Origin: Betaproteobacteria bacterium
GTDB lineage: Bacteria; Pseudomonadota; Gammaproteobacteria; Burkholderiales; Ferrovaceae
DNA length: 64,000 bases
NCBI GenBank assembly: GCA_028866015.1
Contig: JAGWIW010000001.1
Coordinates: forward strand, 62,001-126,000
Reading direction: 5' to 3'
Shown here in pieces: positions 51,306 to 63,245 of the stretch; the stretch's first letter is position 1, and each line of letters starts with the position of its first letter. The notes beneath the pieces were generated by a model. That model was not told the DNA's origin. It saw only the letters and a program-made list of their open reading frames with translations, and searched no databases. The position numbers and the translations under genes were made by a program.

Positions 51306-51977
51306 TCACTTCTTGCCGGCTTCTTTTCCGGCTTCAGCGGCCGGAGCCTTCTGATTGGCAGCCGGAACATCGGCAGCTGCCACCGCAGGAGTCGCTTCTT
51401 CCTCGGCGCGTGCTGCGCGCGGCAGAACAGCGGCAGCCACGGCGGGGTTTTCACCCTTAACCAGAGAAGCAAACTCAAGGCCTGCAGGCGCCTTGATGTC
51501 TGACAGGTGAAACGAATGCCCCACGGTCAGATCCTTCAAATCCACCTCGATGAATTCAGGCAGGTCGCCCGGAAGGCACAGCACTTCCACTTCGTTGAGG
51601 ATGTGGCTGATGTTGGCACCGGAGAGTTTGACGCCCGGGCAAATGTCGCCATTGATGAAATGGAGCGGCACTTTCATGTGAATCTTGCGGGTGGCATCCA
51701 CGCGCTGAAAATCCACATGCAGGACGATTGGCTTGAAAGGGTGCATCTGCACGTCGCGCAGCAAAGCAGGCTGGCCTTGCCCGTCAAGCTTGATGGTCAG
51801 CACGGAAGCATGAAACGCTTCCTGGCGCAGCTTGTGGTAGATGTCGTTGTGATCGAGCTCGATGGCCAACGCATCCTTGCCGGCGCCATAGATGATGCCC
51901 GGCACACGACCATTACGGCGCAGGCGGCGGCTCGCTCCGGTGCCCTGCACTGTTCTTTGGGTAACTTCGATTTCCAT
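51306..51977 (-). CDS. rplY: 50S ribosomal protein L25/general stress protein Ctc
   Basis: A 223-residue bL25 of the long CTC type. The N-terminal 5S rRNA-binding domain has GTGASRRLRRNGRVPGIIYGAGKDALAIELDHNDIYHKL. The second domain has VDFQRVDATRKIHMKVPLHFINGD and LPEFIEVDLKDLTVGHSFHLSDI. A low-complexity Ala/Pro/Glu/Lys tail covers about the last 40 residues. It binds the 5S rRNA of the large subunit. A terminator hairpin precedes the gene, so it probably has an additional promoter or depends on readthrough from prs. Confidence 0.96.
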   Translation of the reverse strand: MEIEVTQRTVQGTGASRRLRRNGRVPGIIYGAGKDALAIELDHNDIYHKLRQEAFHASVLTIKLDGQGQPALLRDVQMHPFKPIVLHVDFQRVDATRKIHMKVPLHFINGDICPGVKLSGANISHILNEVEVLCLPGDLPEFIEVDLKDLTVGHSFHLSDIKAPAGLEFASLVKGENPAVAAAVLPRAARAEEEATPAVAAADVPAANQKAPAAEAGKEAGKK

Positions 51978-52005
51978 GTTGAATTTCCTTGGGTTCCAGT
52001 TGAGT

Positions 52006-52034
52006 AAAAACCGCCGCCCGCGACCAGGCGACGG
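52006..52034 (-). terminator. Intrinsic terminator between prs and rplY
   Basis: On the minus strand the arms CCGTCGCC and GGCGGCGG (one G-U pair), with loop TGGTCGCG, are followed by TTTTTAC. It lies 6 bp beyond the prs stop and 28 bp before the rplY ATG, so it should limit prs readthrough into rplY. Confidence 0.75.
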
Positions 52035-52040
52035 GGTGAA

Positions 52041-52991
52041 TCATTCCATAAAAAGCGAACTGACCGAGTCTTCGTCGCTGATGCGCCGCATGGTTTCGGC
52101 CAGCAGGCCGGCAATCCCGAGTTGCCGAATACGGCTACACCCGGTCGCCTGTTCTGACAGCGGAATGGTGTCGGTCACCACCAGTTCGTCCAGGGCAGAT
52201 TGCGAAATGCGTTCAACCGCCTTCCCCGAAAGCACCGGGTGGGTAATGTAGGCCAGCACCTTGGCTGCACCGTGCTTTTTCAGGGCTGCCGCCGCTTCGC
52301 ACAACGTGTTGGCGGTATCCACCATGTCATCCATGATGAGGCAGACGCGGCCCTCCACATCGCCAATCACGTTCATGACCTGCGCCACATTGGGCTTGGG
52401 GCGACGTTTGTCGATGATGACCAGGTCGGCTTCCAGGCGCTTGGCCATGGCACGGGCGCGAACCACCCCCCCCACATCGGGAGACACCACAGTCAGGTTC
52501 TGGTAGCCGGAACGCCAAACATCCCCCAGCAGAACAGGTGTCGAATAGACGTTGTCCACGGGAATGTCGAAAAACCCCTGAATCTGGTCGGAATGGAGAT
52601 CCATGGTCAGCACCCGGTCCACTCCGGCGCCTTGCAGCATGTTGGCCACCACCTTGGCCGATATGGCCACACGCGCAGAGCGCGGCCGGCGGTCCTGGCG
52701 GGCATACCCAAAATACGGGATGGCTGCCGTAATCCGCGCCGCAGAAGAGCGGCGCAAGGCATCGCACATCACCATGATTTCCATCAAATGGTCGTTTGTC
52801 GGAGCACAGGTGGACTGCAGGATGAAACAGTCCCGGCCACGCACGTTCTCCAGGATTTCAACCATCACTTCACCGTCACTGAAACGACCGACAGTGGCCC
52901 TGCCCACGGAAATGTTCAAATGGGCTGCCACTTCGCTGGCCAGTTTCGGGTTTGCGGTGCCGGTAAACACCATCAGATTGGCTGAAGACAT
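52041..52991 (-). CDS. prs: Ribose-phosphate pyrophosphokinase
   Basis: A 316-residue PRPP synthetase that makes PRPP from ribose-5-phosphate and ATP, feeding nucleotide, histidine and NAD synthesis. Signatures: [38 protein letters not shown] flexible loop [22 protein letters not shown], and the PRPP loop [12 protein letters not shown]. It supplies PyrE (29804-30463). The tRNA(Gln) gene lies 34 bp upstream on the same strand. Confidence 0.97.
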   Translation of the reverse strand: MSSANLMVFTGTANPKLASEVAAHLNISVGRATVGRFSDGEVMVEILENVRGRDCFILQSTCAPTNDHLMEIMVMCDALRRSSAARITAAIPYFGYARQDRRPRSARVAISAKVVANMLQGAGVDRVLTMDLHSDQIQGFFDIPVDNVYSTPVLLGDVWRSGYQNLTVVSPDVGGVVRARAMAKRLEADLVIIDKRRPKPNVAQVMNVIGDVEGRVCLIMDDMVDTANTLCEAAAALKKHGAAKVLAYITHPVLSGKAVERISQSALDELVVTDTIPLSEQATGCSRIRQLGIAGLLAETMRRISDEDSVSSLFME

Positions 52992-53025
52992 GGCGCTCCT
53001 GGCATGTGGTGGTTTGACGCTTGGA

Positions 53026-53100
53026 TGGCAGGGGAGGTAGGGATCGAACCTACGAATGCCGGAATCAAAATCCGGTGCCTTACCACTTGGCGACTCCCCT
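53026..53100 (-). tRNA. tRNA-Gln (anticodon TTG)
   Basis: A 75-nt tRNA including an encoded 3' CCA. Acceptor stem AGGGGAG pairs with CTCCCCT, discriminator G. The D-arm contains AAGTGGTAAGG. The anticodon stem CCGGA/TCCGG encloses the loop TTTTGAT, with anticodon TTG reading CAA and CAG. The T-arm GTAGG/CCTAC encloses TTCGATC. It lies between ispE and prs, as in many betaproteobacteria, and may be cut from a longer transcript. Confidence 0.96.
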
Positions 53101-53113
53101 GCTGTACTACAAA

Positions 53114-53953
53114 CTACAACCAGTCCCGCAAGGGATGCTGATTCATCCCGCGGGCTACGAAACCTGTATATTCCGGCGGCAGTCGCCCCAATGCTTCCCG
53201 GGCTTCAGCGCCTTCGGCAAAGGGAACGAAGCAGCAGGACCCGGAACCCGTCATTCGGGCATCACCCCACTGACCCAGCCATTGCAGCAGGCTGGCGACC
53301 TGAGGATAACGCTGAACGACAACGGGTTGAAGGTCGTTATGCCCAAAGCCCGCCGAAAAGTCGCACATTTTGACCGGGATCGAATCCCTTGTCAATTCAG
53401 GCGCCGCAAAGATTTCCCGGGTGGAAATGGCCACTGCCGGGCAAGCCACCAGATACCAGCTTTCGGGAACCCTGCAAGGAGTCAGCCGTTCGCCCACCCC
53501 TTCGGCAAAGGCCGCGCGCCCTTCCACGAACACGGGCACATCGGCCCCCAGGCGCAACCCCAGCGCAGCCAGTCGGGATCGCTCCCAGCCAATGCCCCAC
53601 AGGTGGTTCAACGCAACCAGGGTGGTCGCAGCATCGGAGCTTCCGCCCCCAAGCCCTCCCCCGACCGGAATCCGCTTGGTGAGCCGGATACCGGCTCCTG
53701 CCGCAACGCCGCTTTGTTCCTTCAGCAGGCGTGCCGCCTTGATGCAAAGATCATCCTGCTCAGGAAATCCGGGGTCATCACCAAGGCGCCGGACTTGCCC
53801 GTCCGGCAGGATGGAGAAATCGAGGGCATCACCATAATCAAGGAAAGTAAACAGCGTCTGCAGGGTGTGGTAGCCGTCGGATCGCCGTCCAGTGACGTGC
53901 AAAAATAAATTGAGTTTTGCCGGGGCTGGTAATCCAGCATAGTTAGCACTCAC
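53114..53953 (-). CDS. ispE: 4-diphosphocytidyl-2-C-methyl-D-erythritol kinase
   Basis: A 279-residue GHMP kinase of the MEP isoprenoid pathway. Key motifs are [27 protein letters not shown] (substrate binding) and the ATP-binding [17 protein letters not shown], with [12 protein letters not shown] as motif 3. The frame is open far upstream through lolB. The GTG at 53953 is chosen because GAGG lies 6 bp before it, it overlaps the lolB stop by 4 bp, and the resulting length is standard. Confidence 0.93.
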   Translation of the reverse strand: MSANYAGLPAPAKLNLFLHVTGRRSDGYHTLQTLFTFLDYGDALDFSILPDGQVRRLGDDPGFPEQDDLCIKAARLLKEQSGVAAGAGIRLTKRIPVGGGLGGGSSDAATTLVALNHLWGIGWERSRLAALGLRLGADVPVFVEGRAAFAEGVGERLTPCRVPESWYLVACPAVAISTREIFAAPELTRDSIPVKMCDFSAGFGHNDLQPVVVQRYPQVASLLQWLGQWGDARMTGSGSCCFVPFAEGAEAREALGRLPPEYTGFVARGMNQHPLRDWL

Positions 53954-54543
53954 TCCGAACCTCGTTCGAGAGTCCACTGGTCGATATGCAGACGGATGGT
54001 CAGCGACTCCCGTTGCAGGGACAGGGCCACCGGCAAGACCTCCCCGCCCACGCTGCGCCATGCGCCATATCGCACCAGCCAGCCTGCCTGCACCAGTTGC
54101 TCCGGATGACCATCCTGGCCGGGAATCAGGCGGGCAGTTCCATCCCCTGGCGCTGCCCGGCCACGAACCCACCAGGGCAGACCGTCCAGGGGAAGGGCGT
54201 AGCCCAGGACCGACTCGGTCAGCTGTTCCGCATCCGGGGCGCTGTATTCGCGCTGATCCGACAGGAGAAGGTGCACATGCTGGGGCGTCTGGTCCAATTG
54301 GGCCACCGTGGAACCGAAGGGGGACAACAGATCCACATGAACCTGGGTTCCGTGACTCGACCATTCAATCTTTCCTGTGTCGGTTCCCTCGGGCTGCTGA
54401 ACAGCCAAGCGCCCGGAAAAGCGAAACCCCCGGAGTGCACCATGCCCGGTTACCTGATCAGCGGGAGGAGAGGTTGGCGACCAGCTGGCACAACCGGCCA
54501 GCAGAAACACCAACGCGGCCAGCAGCGCCTGCGAAGCTTTCAT
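53950..54543 (-). CDS. lolB: Outer-membrane lipoprotein LolB
   Basis: A 197-residue lipoprotein with lipobox LLAGC (Cys18) after a Sec signal. It has the LolB fold pattern: FRFSGRLAVQQPEGTDTGKIEWSSHGTQVHVDLLSPFGSTVAQL, then LTESVLGYALPLDGLPWWVRGRAAPG. LolB receives lipoproteins from LolA and inserts them in the outer membrane, which would include LptE and RlpA encoded in this window. It lies 3 bp after the TPR gene and overlaps ispE. Confidence 0.94.
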   Translation of the reverse strand: MKASQALLAALVFLLAGCASWSPTSPPADQVTGHGALRGFRFSGRLAVQQPEGTDTGKIEWSSHGTQVHVDLLSPFGSTVAQLDQTPQHVHLLLSDQREYSAPDAEQLTESVLGYALPLDGLPWWVRGRAAPGDGTARLIPGQDGHPEQLVQAGWLVRYGAWRSVGGEVLPVALSLQRESLTIRLHIDQWTLERGSE

Positions 54544-54546
54544 GGA

Positions 54547-57062
<2,516 letters not shown>

Positions 57063-57605
57063 TCATCCCTGTGTCGGTTTGAGCAACTGGTATGTCACCT
57101 GCCCTGCCCTGGCGGCACGGATTTCGCTCCAAAGGGGTGATTCTGACACACCGCCGGAACTTTCACAGTAAACCAGCCCCCCCGGGTTCAAACGTCCGGC
57201 CAGTATCGGCAGCGCCCGGGACAGCTCCTGGCCTGAAAACGGGGGGTCAAGAAATACAAGGTCGAACTTCCGATCATCCCGGCGCAGCCACTCCAGCCCC
57301 TCTGAAAGCACGATTTCCGCGTCTTCCGCACCGAGCCGGGCCGCATTTTCCCGAAGCCTGCGCACCGTTTCACGCTGCTTTTCCACAAACACAACATGGG
57401 CAGCCCCGCGCGACAGGGCTTCAAAACCGAGTGCTCCGCTGCCCGCAAACAGGTCCAGGCAGCGGTATCCGGGCAGCGTTTGCCCGAGCCAGTTGAAAAG
57501 GGTTTCGCGCACGCGGTTGGGAGTCGGCCTCAGGCCGGACTCCGCATGGAAACGGATGCTGCGACCGCGCCAGCGGCCCCCGATGATACGAATCTGGCTG
57601 GTCAT
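57063..57605 (-). CDS. rsmD: 16S rRNA (guanine-966-N2)-methyltransferase RsmD
   Basis: A 180-residue methyltransferase with IRIIGGRWRGRSIRF at the N-terminus, TPNRVRETLFNWL, the SAM-binding CLDLFAGSGALGFEALSRGA and the catalytic LDPPF motif. It modifies G966 of 16S rRNA. It is divergent from ftsY, a widespread arrangement. Confidence 0.96.
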   Translation of the reverse strand: MTSQIRIIGGRWRGRSIRFHAESGLRPTPNRVRETLFNWLGQTLPGYRCLDLFAGSGALGFEALSRGAAHVVFVEKQRETVRRLRENAARLGAEDAEIVLSEGLEWLRRDDRKFDLVFLDPPFSGQELSRALPILAGRLNPGGLVYCESSGGVSESPLWSEIRAARAGQVTYQLLKPTQG

Positions 57606-57611
57606 TTCAGG

Positions 57612-57617
57612 TAGAAT
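57612..57617 (+). promoter_or_regulatory. -10 element upstream of ftsY
   Basis: TAGAAT in the context CAGGTAGAATCGTTG lies 38 bp before the ftsY ATG and resembles the leuS and dacC -10 contexts. No good -35 is seen. Confidence 0.4.
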
Positions 57618-57655
57618 CGTTGCAAAAATTGGCTCTGTGAAACCTCTATTGTCCG

Positions 57656-58615
57656 ATGTTTGGCTTTTTCAAGAAATCCCCCGTTTCCAAGGCAGCGGCA
57701 CCTGAAGTTTCTGCCGGCTGGATGGCACGGCTACGTTCGGGCTTGCGCAGCAGCCGGCAAAAACTGCAGCAGGGTCTGGGGGGACTATTTGGCGGACGAC
57801 TGGACGACGCCTGGTTCGAAACCCTCGAAGAAGCCCTGATCAGCGCAGACGTGGGCTCAAAAGCCAGCGCTGCCCTGATTGCGGAACTGAAACAGGAAGC
57901 CCGGCACCAACACATCGACAAGCCCGAAGACCTGAAGCCGCTTCTCAAGAAAGCCCTGGTCCATCTGCTGGCCCCGCTGGAATGCCCCTTGGCGAGCAAC
58001 GAGCATCGGCCCCACATCATTCTGTTCGTGGGCGTAAACGGTGCAGGCAAAACCACCACGATCGGAAAACTGGCCCAGCACCTCATGCAACAGGGTCACT
58101 CTGTCTTGCTGGCTGCGGGGGACACCTTTCGCGCTGCGGCAGTGGCCCAGCTTGCCGCCTGGGGCCAACGAAACAACGTCCCGGTCATCACGCAGGAGAA
58201 AGGTGATTCGGCGGCCGTAATATTCGATGCGATCCAGGCAGCGCGCGCCCGCGGCATTGATGTTGTGCTGGCAGACACGGCCGGGCGCCTGCCCACACAG
58301 CTGCACCTGATGGAAGAAATCCGCAAGGTCAAACGCGTCGTCACCAAGGCAGACGCCACGGCACCCCACGAAATCCTGCTGGTGCTCGACGCCAACACCG
58401 GACAGAATGCGCTGGCGCAGGTCCGGGCCTTCGATGATGCGCTCGGCCTGACCGGCTTGATCGTCACCAAGCTGGACGGCACCGCCCGCGGCGGGGTTGT
58501 GGCCGCCATTGCAGGAGAGCGCCCCATCCCCATCCGTTTCATCGGAGTTGGTGAAGCCCTTGAAGACCTGCACCCCTTCAACGCCAGCGAATTTGTGGAT
58601 GCCCTGATCGAATGA
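57656..58615 (+). CDS. ftsY: Signal recognition particle receptor FtsY
   Basis: A 319-residue SRP GTPase without the long acidic A domain found in enterobacteria; only a short basic N-terminus precedes the N domain. The G domain has GVNGAGKTTTIGKLA, DTFRAAAVAQL, DTAGRLPTQLHLMEEI, TKLDGTARGG and FIGVGEALEDLHPF. It brings translating ribosomes to the Sec translocon. It overlaps ftsE by 4 bp in the ftsYEX operon. Confidence 0.97.
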   Translation: MFGFFKKSPVSKAAAPEVSAGWMARLRSGLRSSRQKLQQGLGGLFGGRLDDAWFETLEEALISADVGSKASAALIAELKQEARHQHIDKPEDLKPLLKKALVHLLAPLECPLASNEHRPHIILFVGVNGAGKTTTIGKLAQHLMQQGHSVLLAAGDTFRAAAVAQLAAWGQRNNVPVITQEKGDSAAVIFDAIQAARARGIDVVLADTAGRLPTQLHLMEEIRKVKRVVTKADATAPHEILLVLDANTGQNALAQVRAFDDALGLTGLIVTKLDGTARGGVVAAIAGERPIPIRFIGVGEALEDLHPFNASEFVDALIE

Positions 58616-59295
58616 TCGCACTGAACGCAGTGGTCAAGCGCTATCCGGATGGCCACGAGGCCCTCCGCGGCGTAACGCTGGATATCGAAGACGGCGAGAT
58701 GGTTTTCATCACCGGACGCTCCGGCGCCGGTAAAAGCACCTTGCTCCGGCTCATGTCAGGGATCGAGCGCCCCACCAGCGGCACAATTTCCATGCATGGC
58801 AGGGATATCACGCGCCTCAGTTCCTCAGCGCTGGCAAGGCTGCGCCGCAATATCGGCCTGGTGTTCCAGGACCATCAACTGCTGACGGACCGGAACGTCG
58901 AAGAAAACGCCGCACTGCCGCTGCGCGTTGCCGGCCTGTACGGCAAGGAACTCAGGCAGCGCGTGGCCATTGCGCTGGAAAAAGTCGGCCTGCAGGGTCA
59001 GGCCAAGGCATCCCCGCTGGCCCTTTCAGGTGGAGAACGCCAGCGCCTGTGCATTGCCAGGGCCATCGTCAACCGGCCGCGACTGGTCATTGCCGATGAA
59101 CCGACCGGCCATCTGGACAAGGGGTATGCCCATACCATCCTGGACATCTTCAAATCGTTTCACAGCACCGGGGTTACCGTCATCATTGCCATGCACGACA
59201 CAGACTCGCTGCCGCTCCCCGAAAGCCGCGTGTTGGGTCTGGAAGACGGCCTGGTCGGCGGCGACTCGGAAGCCGAATCTTCGGAGGCGATGTAA
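58612..59295 (+). CDS. ftsE: Cell division ATP-binding protein FtsE
   Basis: A 227-residue ABC ATPase: Walker A GRSGAGKST, signature LSGGERQRLCIARAI, Walker B LVIADEPTGHLD. With FtsX it controls periplasmic amidases at the septum. Its stop shares one base with the ftsX start (TAATG). Confidence 0.95.
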   Translation: MIALNAVVKRYPDGHEALRGVTLDIEDGEMVFITGRSGAGKSTLLRLMSGIERPTSGTISMHGRDITRLSSSALARLRRNIGLVFQDHQLLTDRNVEENAALPLRVAGLYGKELRQRVAIALEKVGLQGQAKASPLALSGGERQRLCIARAIVNRPRLVIADEPTGHLDKGYAHTILDIFKSFHSTGVTVIIAMHDTDSLPLPESRVLGLEDGLVGGDSEAESSEAM

Positions 59296-60206
59296 TGATG
59301 GGCTGGATGCATCAGCATCAAATGGCGCTGCGCCGTGCCTTTTCCCAGCTGGCGCGGCAACCGGTTGCCCATCTGGTGGGCGTTCTGGTCATTGCCTTTG
59401 CCTTGAGCCTTCCCGCGGGCGCATTGCGCCTCATTGACCGGGCGGCTTCCCTCGGCCAGGGTGCGCTCCACGAACCTCATCTCACCCTTTTCATGGCGCA
59501 GGATGCGGACGATGCTGCCGTGCGTGCCGTATGGGACAACCTGGCGGCTCGCACCGACGTTCGTGAGTTCCGCTACATTTCAAACACGGAAGCGCTTGCT
59601 GAAATGAAGGCCACGCCCGGGCTTGCCGATGCAGTCTCGGCCCTGGACCGCAATCCGCTCCCCCACACCTTTGTCATTCGTGCCCGCAACACGGCACCCC
59701 AGGCCCTGGAAACCCTTCGCAAGGGCCTTGCAGGCCTGGCCAAGGTGGAACGGGTGCAGGTGGACAGCGCCTGGGCCAAACGCCTGGATGCCCTGGTTCA
59801 ATTTGCCCGCCGTGGCGCGGGAGGACTCACGGTCTTGCTGGCTGTGGCCATGGCATTCACGGTGTTCAGCACGGTCCGGCAGCAGGTGCTCTCTGCCCGC
59901 AGCGAAATTGAAATCACCCACCTGATCGGAGCGACTCCGGGCTACATCCGCCGGCCCTTTCTTTATTTCGGGATTCTCCAGGGTTTGCTGGGTTCCCTGG
60001 CGGCCGCACTGCTGCTGTGGCTTGGCAGCCGCTGGTATAACGATGCCATTCAACCCCTGAGCAACCTGTTCGCAGTCAACCTGCTGCTGCCTGCCCTTAC
60101 CCTGCGCGAGTGGGCCTTGCTCGGCTTGGCTGGAATTGGCTGGAGCTGGATCAGTTCCTACCTTTCCGTCAGCATGGCCTTGCGGCGGATCGCTGCCCGG
60201 TGCTGA
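59295..60206 (+). CDS. ftsX: Cell division protein FtsX
   Basis: A 303-residue permease-like protein with four membrane helices: one after the N-terminus (VAHLVGVLVIAFALSLPAGAL), then an extracytoplasmic domain (about 55-165), and three C-terminal helices (LTVLLAVAMAFTVFSTV, FGILQGLLGSLAAALLLWLG, WALLGLAGIGWSWISSYLSVSMAL). It lacks transport motifs and works with FtsE to activate wall hydrolases. GGAGG lies 7 bp before ATG 59295. Confidence 0.95.
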   Translation: MMGWMHQHQMALRRAFSQLARQPVAHLVGVLVIAFALSLPAGALRLIDRAASLGQGALHEPHLTLFMAQDADDAAVRAVWDNLAARTDVREFRYISNTEALAEMKATPGLADAVSALDRNPLPHTFVIRARNTAPQALETLRKGLAGLAKVERVQVDSAWAKRLDALVQFARRGAGGLTVLLAVAMAFTVFSTVRQQVLSARSEIEITHLIGATPGYIRRPFLYFGILQGLLGSLAAALLLWLGSRWYNDAIQPLSNLFAVNLLLPALTLREWALLGLAGIGWSWISSYLSVSMALRRIAARC

Positions 60207-60748
60207 ATCCATCCCGATTGCAGGCTTTTCGTGCGGCATTGGGTATCATCGCCATCCAGGTAGTCTGTGCCACCATGGCGCGCGCCGACAACAGTATCCC
60301 CGCCGCCCATCCCCTGGCAGGGCAACCCGCAGTGGCCAAAGCGCACCATCGTCATCACGCACGGGCTCCCGCCAAGGGTTCATCCCCGGCAGCCCAGCCC
60401 ACCACCTTGAACCTCAAAAATTTGCAGGTTCCCGCTGACGCCATGAAGGCCGCGCCATCTCTACCCGCCTTTTCCCAACGCAACTCTTTCGATGCTCTGG
60501 TCCAAGCTGGCCAAAACCCGGCACTGCACTGGGCAGCGGGGGGCGACCTGCCGCTGCCAGGCATCGACGACCCTGCCCTGGGGCCCAAATACAAGGATTC
60601 AGGTTTCCATTTCGGCCTGAATTACCGTTTGACCCCCCAGTGGAATGTCAGTGGGCTGGCTGGCGTAAAAACGAGCGGAGGCCCTGTGGCTTCGCCGGAC
60701 AAGCCCACCATGGATCAGCTCGGCATTCAGGCGCAGTTCAAGTTCTAG
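60200..60748 (+). CDS. Exported His-rich protein of unknown function
   Basis: A 182-residue protein starting at GTG 60200, overlapping ftsX by 7 bp. A signal peptide (FRAALGIIAIQVVCATMARA) precedes a low-complexity region with clustered histidines (KAHHRHHARAPAKG), then a Pro/Ala-rich middle. The C-terminal 50 residues look like two or three beta strands (SGFHFGLNYRLTPQWNVSGLAGVKT ... QLGIQAQFKF) ending in Phe, as outer-membrane strands often do. I do not recognise the family. Its position just upstream of the copper operon and its His cluster invite a metal-binding idea, but the copper promoter lies after it. Confidence 0.65.
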   Translation: MLNPSRLQAFRAALGIIAIQVVCATMARADNSIPAAHPLAGQPAVAKAHHRHHARAPAKGSSPAAQPTTLNLKNLQVPADAMKAAPSLPAFSQRNSFDALVQAGQNPALHWAAGGDLPLPGIDDPALGPKYKDSGFHFGLNYRLTPQWNVSGLAGVKTSGGPVASPDKPTMDQLGIQAQFKF

Positions 60749-60767
60749 CCCCTCTCTCCCGACAGGA

Positions 60768-60796
60768 TTGCCATATACCCCTATAGGGTATATTAT
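60768..60796 (+). promoter_or_regulatory. CsoR-controlled promoter of the copA operon
   Basis: TTGCCA (60768-60773), a 17-bp spacer and TATTAT (60791-60796) form a good sigma-70 promoter. The spacer and flanks hold the inverted arms ATATACCC (60773-60780) and GGGTATAT (60786-60793) around CTATA, the G/C-tract palindrome typical of CsoR operators. A CsoR-family gene ends the same operon, so copper-relieved autorepression is expected. Confidence 0.85.
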
Positions 60797-60831
60797 TTTC
60801 TTCCAGGCTTTGATTGACCGGGAGTTGCATC

Positions 60832-63243
60832 GTGGCAGAACCCGCATTGAATCAAATGGACTTGCCGATCGAGGGCATGACCTGCACTGCCTGCGCAACG
60901 CGCATCGAGAAAAACCTCAACAAGCTGCCGGGCGTTCAGGCCACAGTCAACGTTGCCACCGACAGGGCGCAGATTCGTTTCGACGCCAGCCAGGTCTCGC
61001 CTCGCGAACTGGTGGAAGCGGTGCAAAAAACAGGCTACGGAGTCCCCCTGCAAACGGCCGAACTGGCAATTTCAGGCATGACCTGCGCTTCCTGTTCCGC
61101 GCGCATCGAAAAGGTGCTCAACCGGTTGCCCGGCGTCACGGCGCACGTGAACCTGGCAACCGAGCGGGCCCACGTGGCGTTCACTCCAGGTCTCGTTGGC
61201 GTCGACGACCTGGTCCACCAGGTGGAAAAGGCAGGTTACGGCGCGCAGGAGATGGGAGAGCTTGATTCCACCGCCGATAAGGCCCGACGCCAGGCGATCT
61301 TTCACCAGGATCTGGTTCGATTCACGGTATCCGCACTGCTGACGCTGCCGCTTCTGGCCCAGATGGCCGGGATGTTCACGGGCCACATGGAATTGTTGCC
61401 ACGCTGGCTGCAATGGCTTTTGGCCACGCCGGTGCAGTTCTGGATTGGTGCCCGCTTCTATCGGGGCGCCTGGAACGCCCTCCGGGGCGGATCAGCCAAC
61501 ATGGACGTGCTGGTGGCATTGGGAACCAGCATGGCCTATCTCTTCAGCGCCACGGTCACTGCCCTGGGGCTTGCCCAGCACGTCTATTTCGAAGCCTCCG
61601 CCTCCATCATCACGCTGGTCCTCATGGGCAAGCTGCTGGAAGCCCGGGCAAAGAGCAAAACTTCCGGCGCCATCGAAGCCCTCATGAAACTGCAGCCAAA
61701 GACTGCACACGTGGAGCAGGACGGCGAGGTGAAGGAAGTGGAAGTGGCCGCAATGAAGGCTGGAGATGTTTTCATCGTCCGCCCCGGAGAGAGCATTCCG
61801 GTGGACGGCATTGTCCTGTCCGGAATTTCAGGTGTCGACGAGTCCATGCTGACCGGCGAAAGCTTGCCGCAGTTGAAAGAGGCCAATGCCAAAGTGTTTG
61901 CAGCCACCCTCAATGGACAGGGCATGCTGCGCTGCAAGGCCGTTGGCGTCGGCTCCCACACGGCTCTGGCCCACATCATCCGGCTGGTTGAAGCAGCGCA
62001 GGGTTCCAAGGCCCCGATCCAGCGCCTGGCAGACCGAATCTCCGGCATCTTTGTCCCGTTCGTGGTGGGTATCGCAGTGCTGACCTTTGCCGGCTGGTGG
62101 GTTTTCAGCGGTGATTTCACTCAGGCCCTGGTCAACGCCGTGGCGGTTCTGGTGATCGCCTGCCCCTGCGCCCTGGGTCTGGGAACGCCAACCGCCATCA
62201 TGGTCGGCACAGGCCGGGGCGCACAGGCAGGCATCCTGATAAAAAATGCCGAAGCACTGGAACGCGCCCAGAAGATCAACACCCTGGTGGTGGACAAGAC
62301 CGGCACCCTGACGGAAGGCAGACCGGCCGTGACCGACCTGATCCCCGTTGCAGCACAGTCGCCGCAGGAATTACTGAAACTGGCCACCACGCTGGAGCAG
62401 GGTTCCGAGCACCCCCTGTCACGGGCCGTACTGGACGAGGCGGCAAAAAAGGGCATCCAACCCTTGGAAATGCGTGGTTTTCGGGCGGAAGCCGGCAAAG
62501 GGGTGACCGCTGCCATCGGCGATGAATCCTACTGGCTGGGCTCTCCGGCCTGGCTTGAAAGTCTGGGGATTCCCCTGGACCGGGAAACAACGGCCTCATT
62601 GCAGCGTTCTGGAAAGACAGTCATCGGCCTGGCCACACGAACCGGGCCACTCGGCTACATGGCCATTGCGGACCGCCTTCGCCCCACCTCCCGCCAGGCC
62701 ATCGCCAGACTGCAGGAAATGGGCATAGAGGTTGTGATGCTGACAGGGGACAATGCGGCCACGGCCAAGGCCATTGCCCTTGAGGCAGGCATCAGCCAGT
62801 TCATGGCCGAAGTGATGCCGCAGGAGAAAGCCGCCAAGATAAAAGAATTGCAGGCGCAGGGACGGTTGATCGGCATGGTGGGTGATGGCATCAATGACGC
62901 GCCGGCCCTGGCATCAGCCGATGTGAGCTTTGCCATCGGCACCGGTTCCGATGTGGCCATGGAAGCTGCAGACATCACCCTGATGAACAGCGACCTGCTC
63001 ACCGCAGTGGATGCCATCGAACTGTCGAAATCCACCCTCACCAAGATCAAGCAGAACCTGTTCTTTGCGTTCATCTACAACATTTTAGGAATCCCCCTGG
63101 CCGCCGCAGGCATGCTCAACCCCGTGATCGCCGGCGCAGCCATGGCAATGAGCTCAGTCTCCGTCGTCACCAACTCCCTGCTGTTGCGTCGCTGGCGTCC
63201 GGGACCCAAACCGGTCACCCCCCCAATTTCAAAAGGAGAATGA
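60832..63243 (+). CDS. copA: Copper-exporting P1B-type ATPase CopA
   Basis: An 803-residue P1B-1 ATPase that pumps Cu(I) out of the cytoplasm. Two N-terminal heavy-metal domains carry GMTCTAC (C18, C21) and GMTCASC (C85, C88). The membrane site is C444-P-C446 in [15 protein letters not shown], the phosphorylated aspartate is D488 in DKTGTLTEG, and SEHPLSRAV and [10 protein letters not shown] (from 684) complete the ATP-binding parts. The GTG at 60832 with GGGAG 7 bp upstream is preferred over the in-frame TTG at 60814. It sits directly behind the CsoR-type operator and runs into copZ. Confidence 0.96.
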   Translation: MAEPALNQMDLPIEGMTCTACATRIEKNLNKLPGVQATVNVATDRAQIRFDASQVSPRELVEAVQKTGYGVPLQTAELAISGMTCASCSARIEKVLNRLPGVTAHVNLATERAHVAFTPGLVGVDDLVHQVEKAGYGAQEMGELDSTADKARRQAIFHQDLVRFTVSALLTLPLLAQMAGMFTGHMELLPRWLQWLLATPVQFWIGARFYRGAWNALRGGSANMDVLVALGTSMAYLFSATVTALGLAQHVYFEASASIITLVLMGKLLEARAKSKTSGAIEALMKLQPKTAHVEQDGEVKEVEVAAMKAGDVFIVRPGESIPVDGIVLSGISGVDESMLTGESLPQLKEANAKVFAATLNGQGMLRCKAVGVGSHTALAHIIRLVEAAQGSKAPIQRLADRISGIFVPFVVGIAVLTFAGWWVFSGDFTQALVNAVAVLVIACPCALGLGTPTAIMVGTGRGAQAGILIKNAEALERAQKINTLVVDKTGTLTEGRPAVTDLIPVAAQSPQELLKLATTLEQGSEHPLSRAVLDEAAKKGIQPLEMRGFRAEAGKGVTAAIGDESYWLGSPAWLESLGIPLDRETTASLQRSGKTVIGLATRTGPLGYMAIADRLRPTSRQAIARLQEMGIEVVMLTGDNAATAKAIALEAGISQFMAEVMPQEKAAKIKELQAQGRLIGMVGDGINDAPALASADVSFAIGTGSDVAMEAADITLMNSDLLTAVDAIELSKSTLTKIKQNLFFAFIYNILGIPLAAAGMLNPVIAGAAMAMSSVSVVTNSLLLRRWRPGPKPVTPPISKGE

Positions 63244-63245
63244 AA

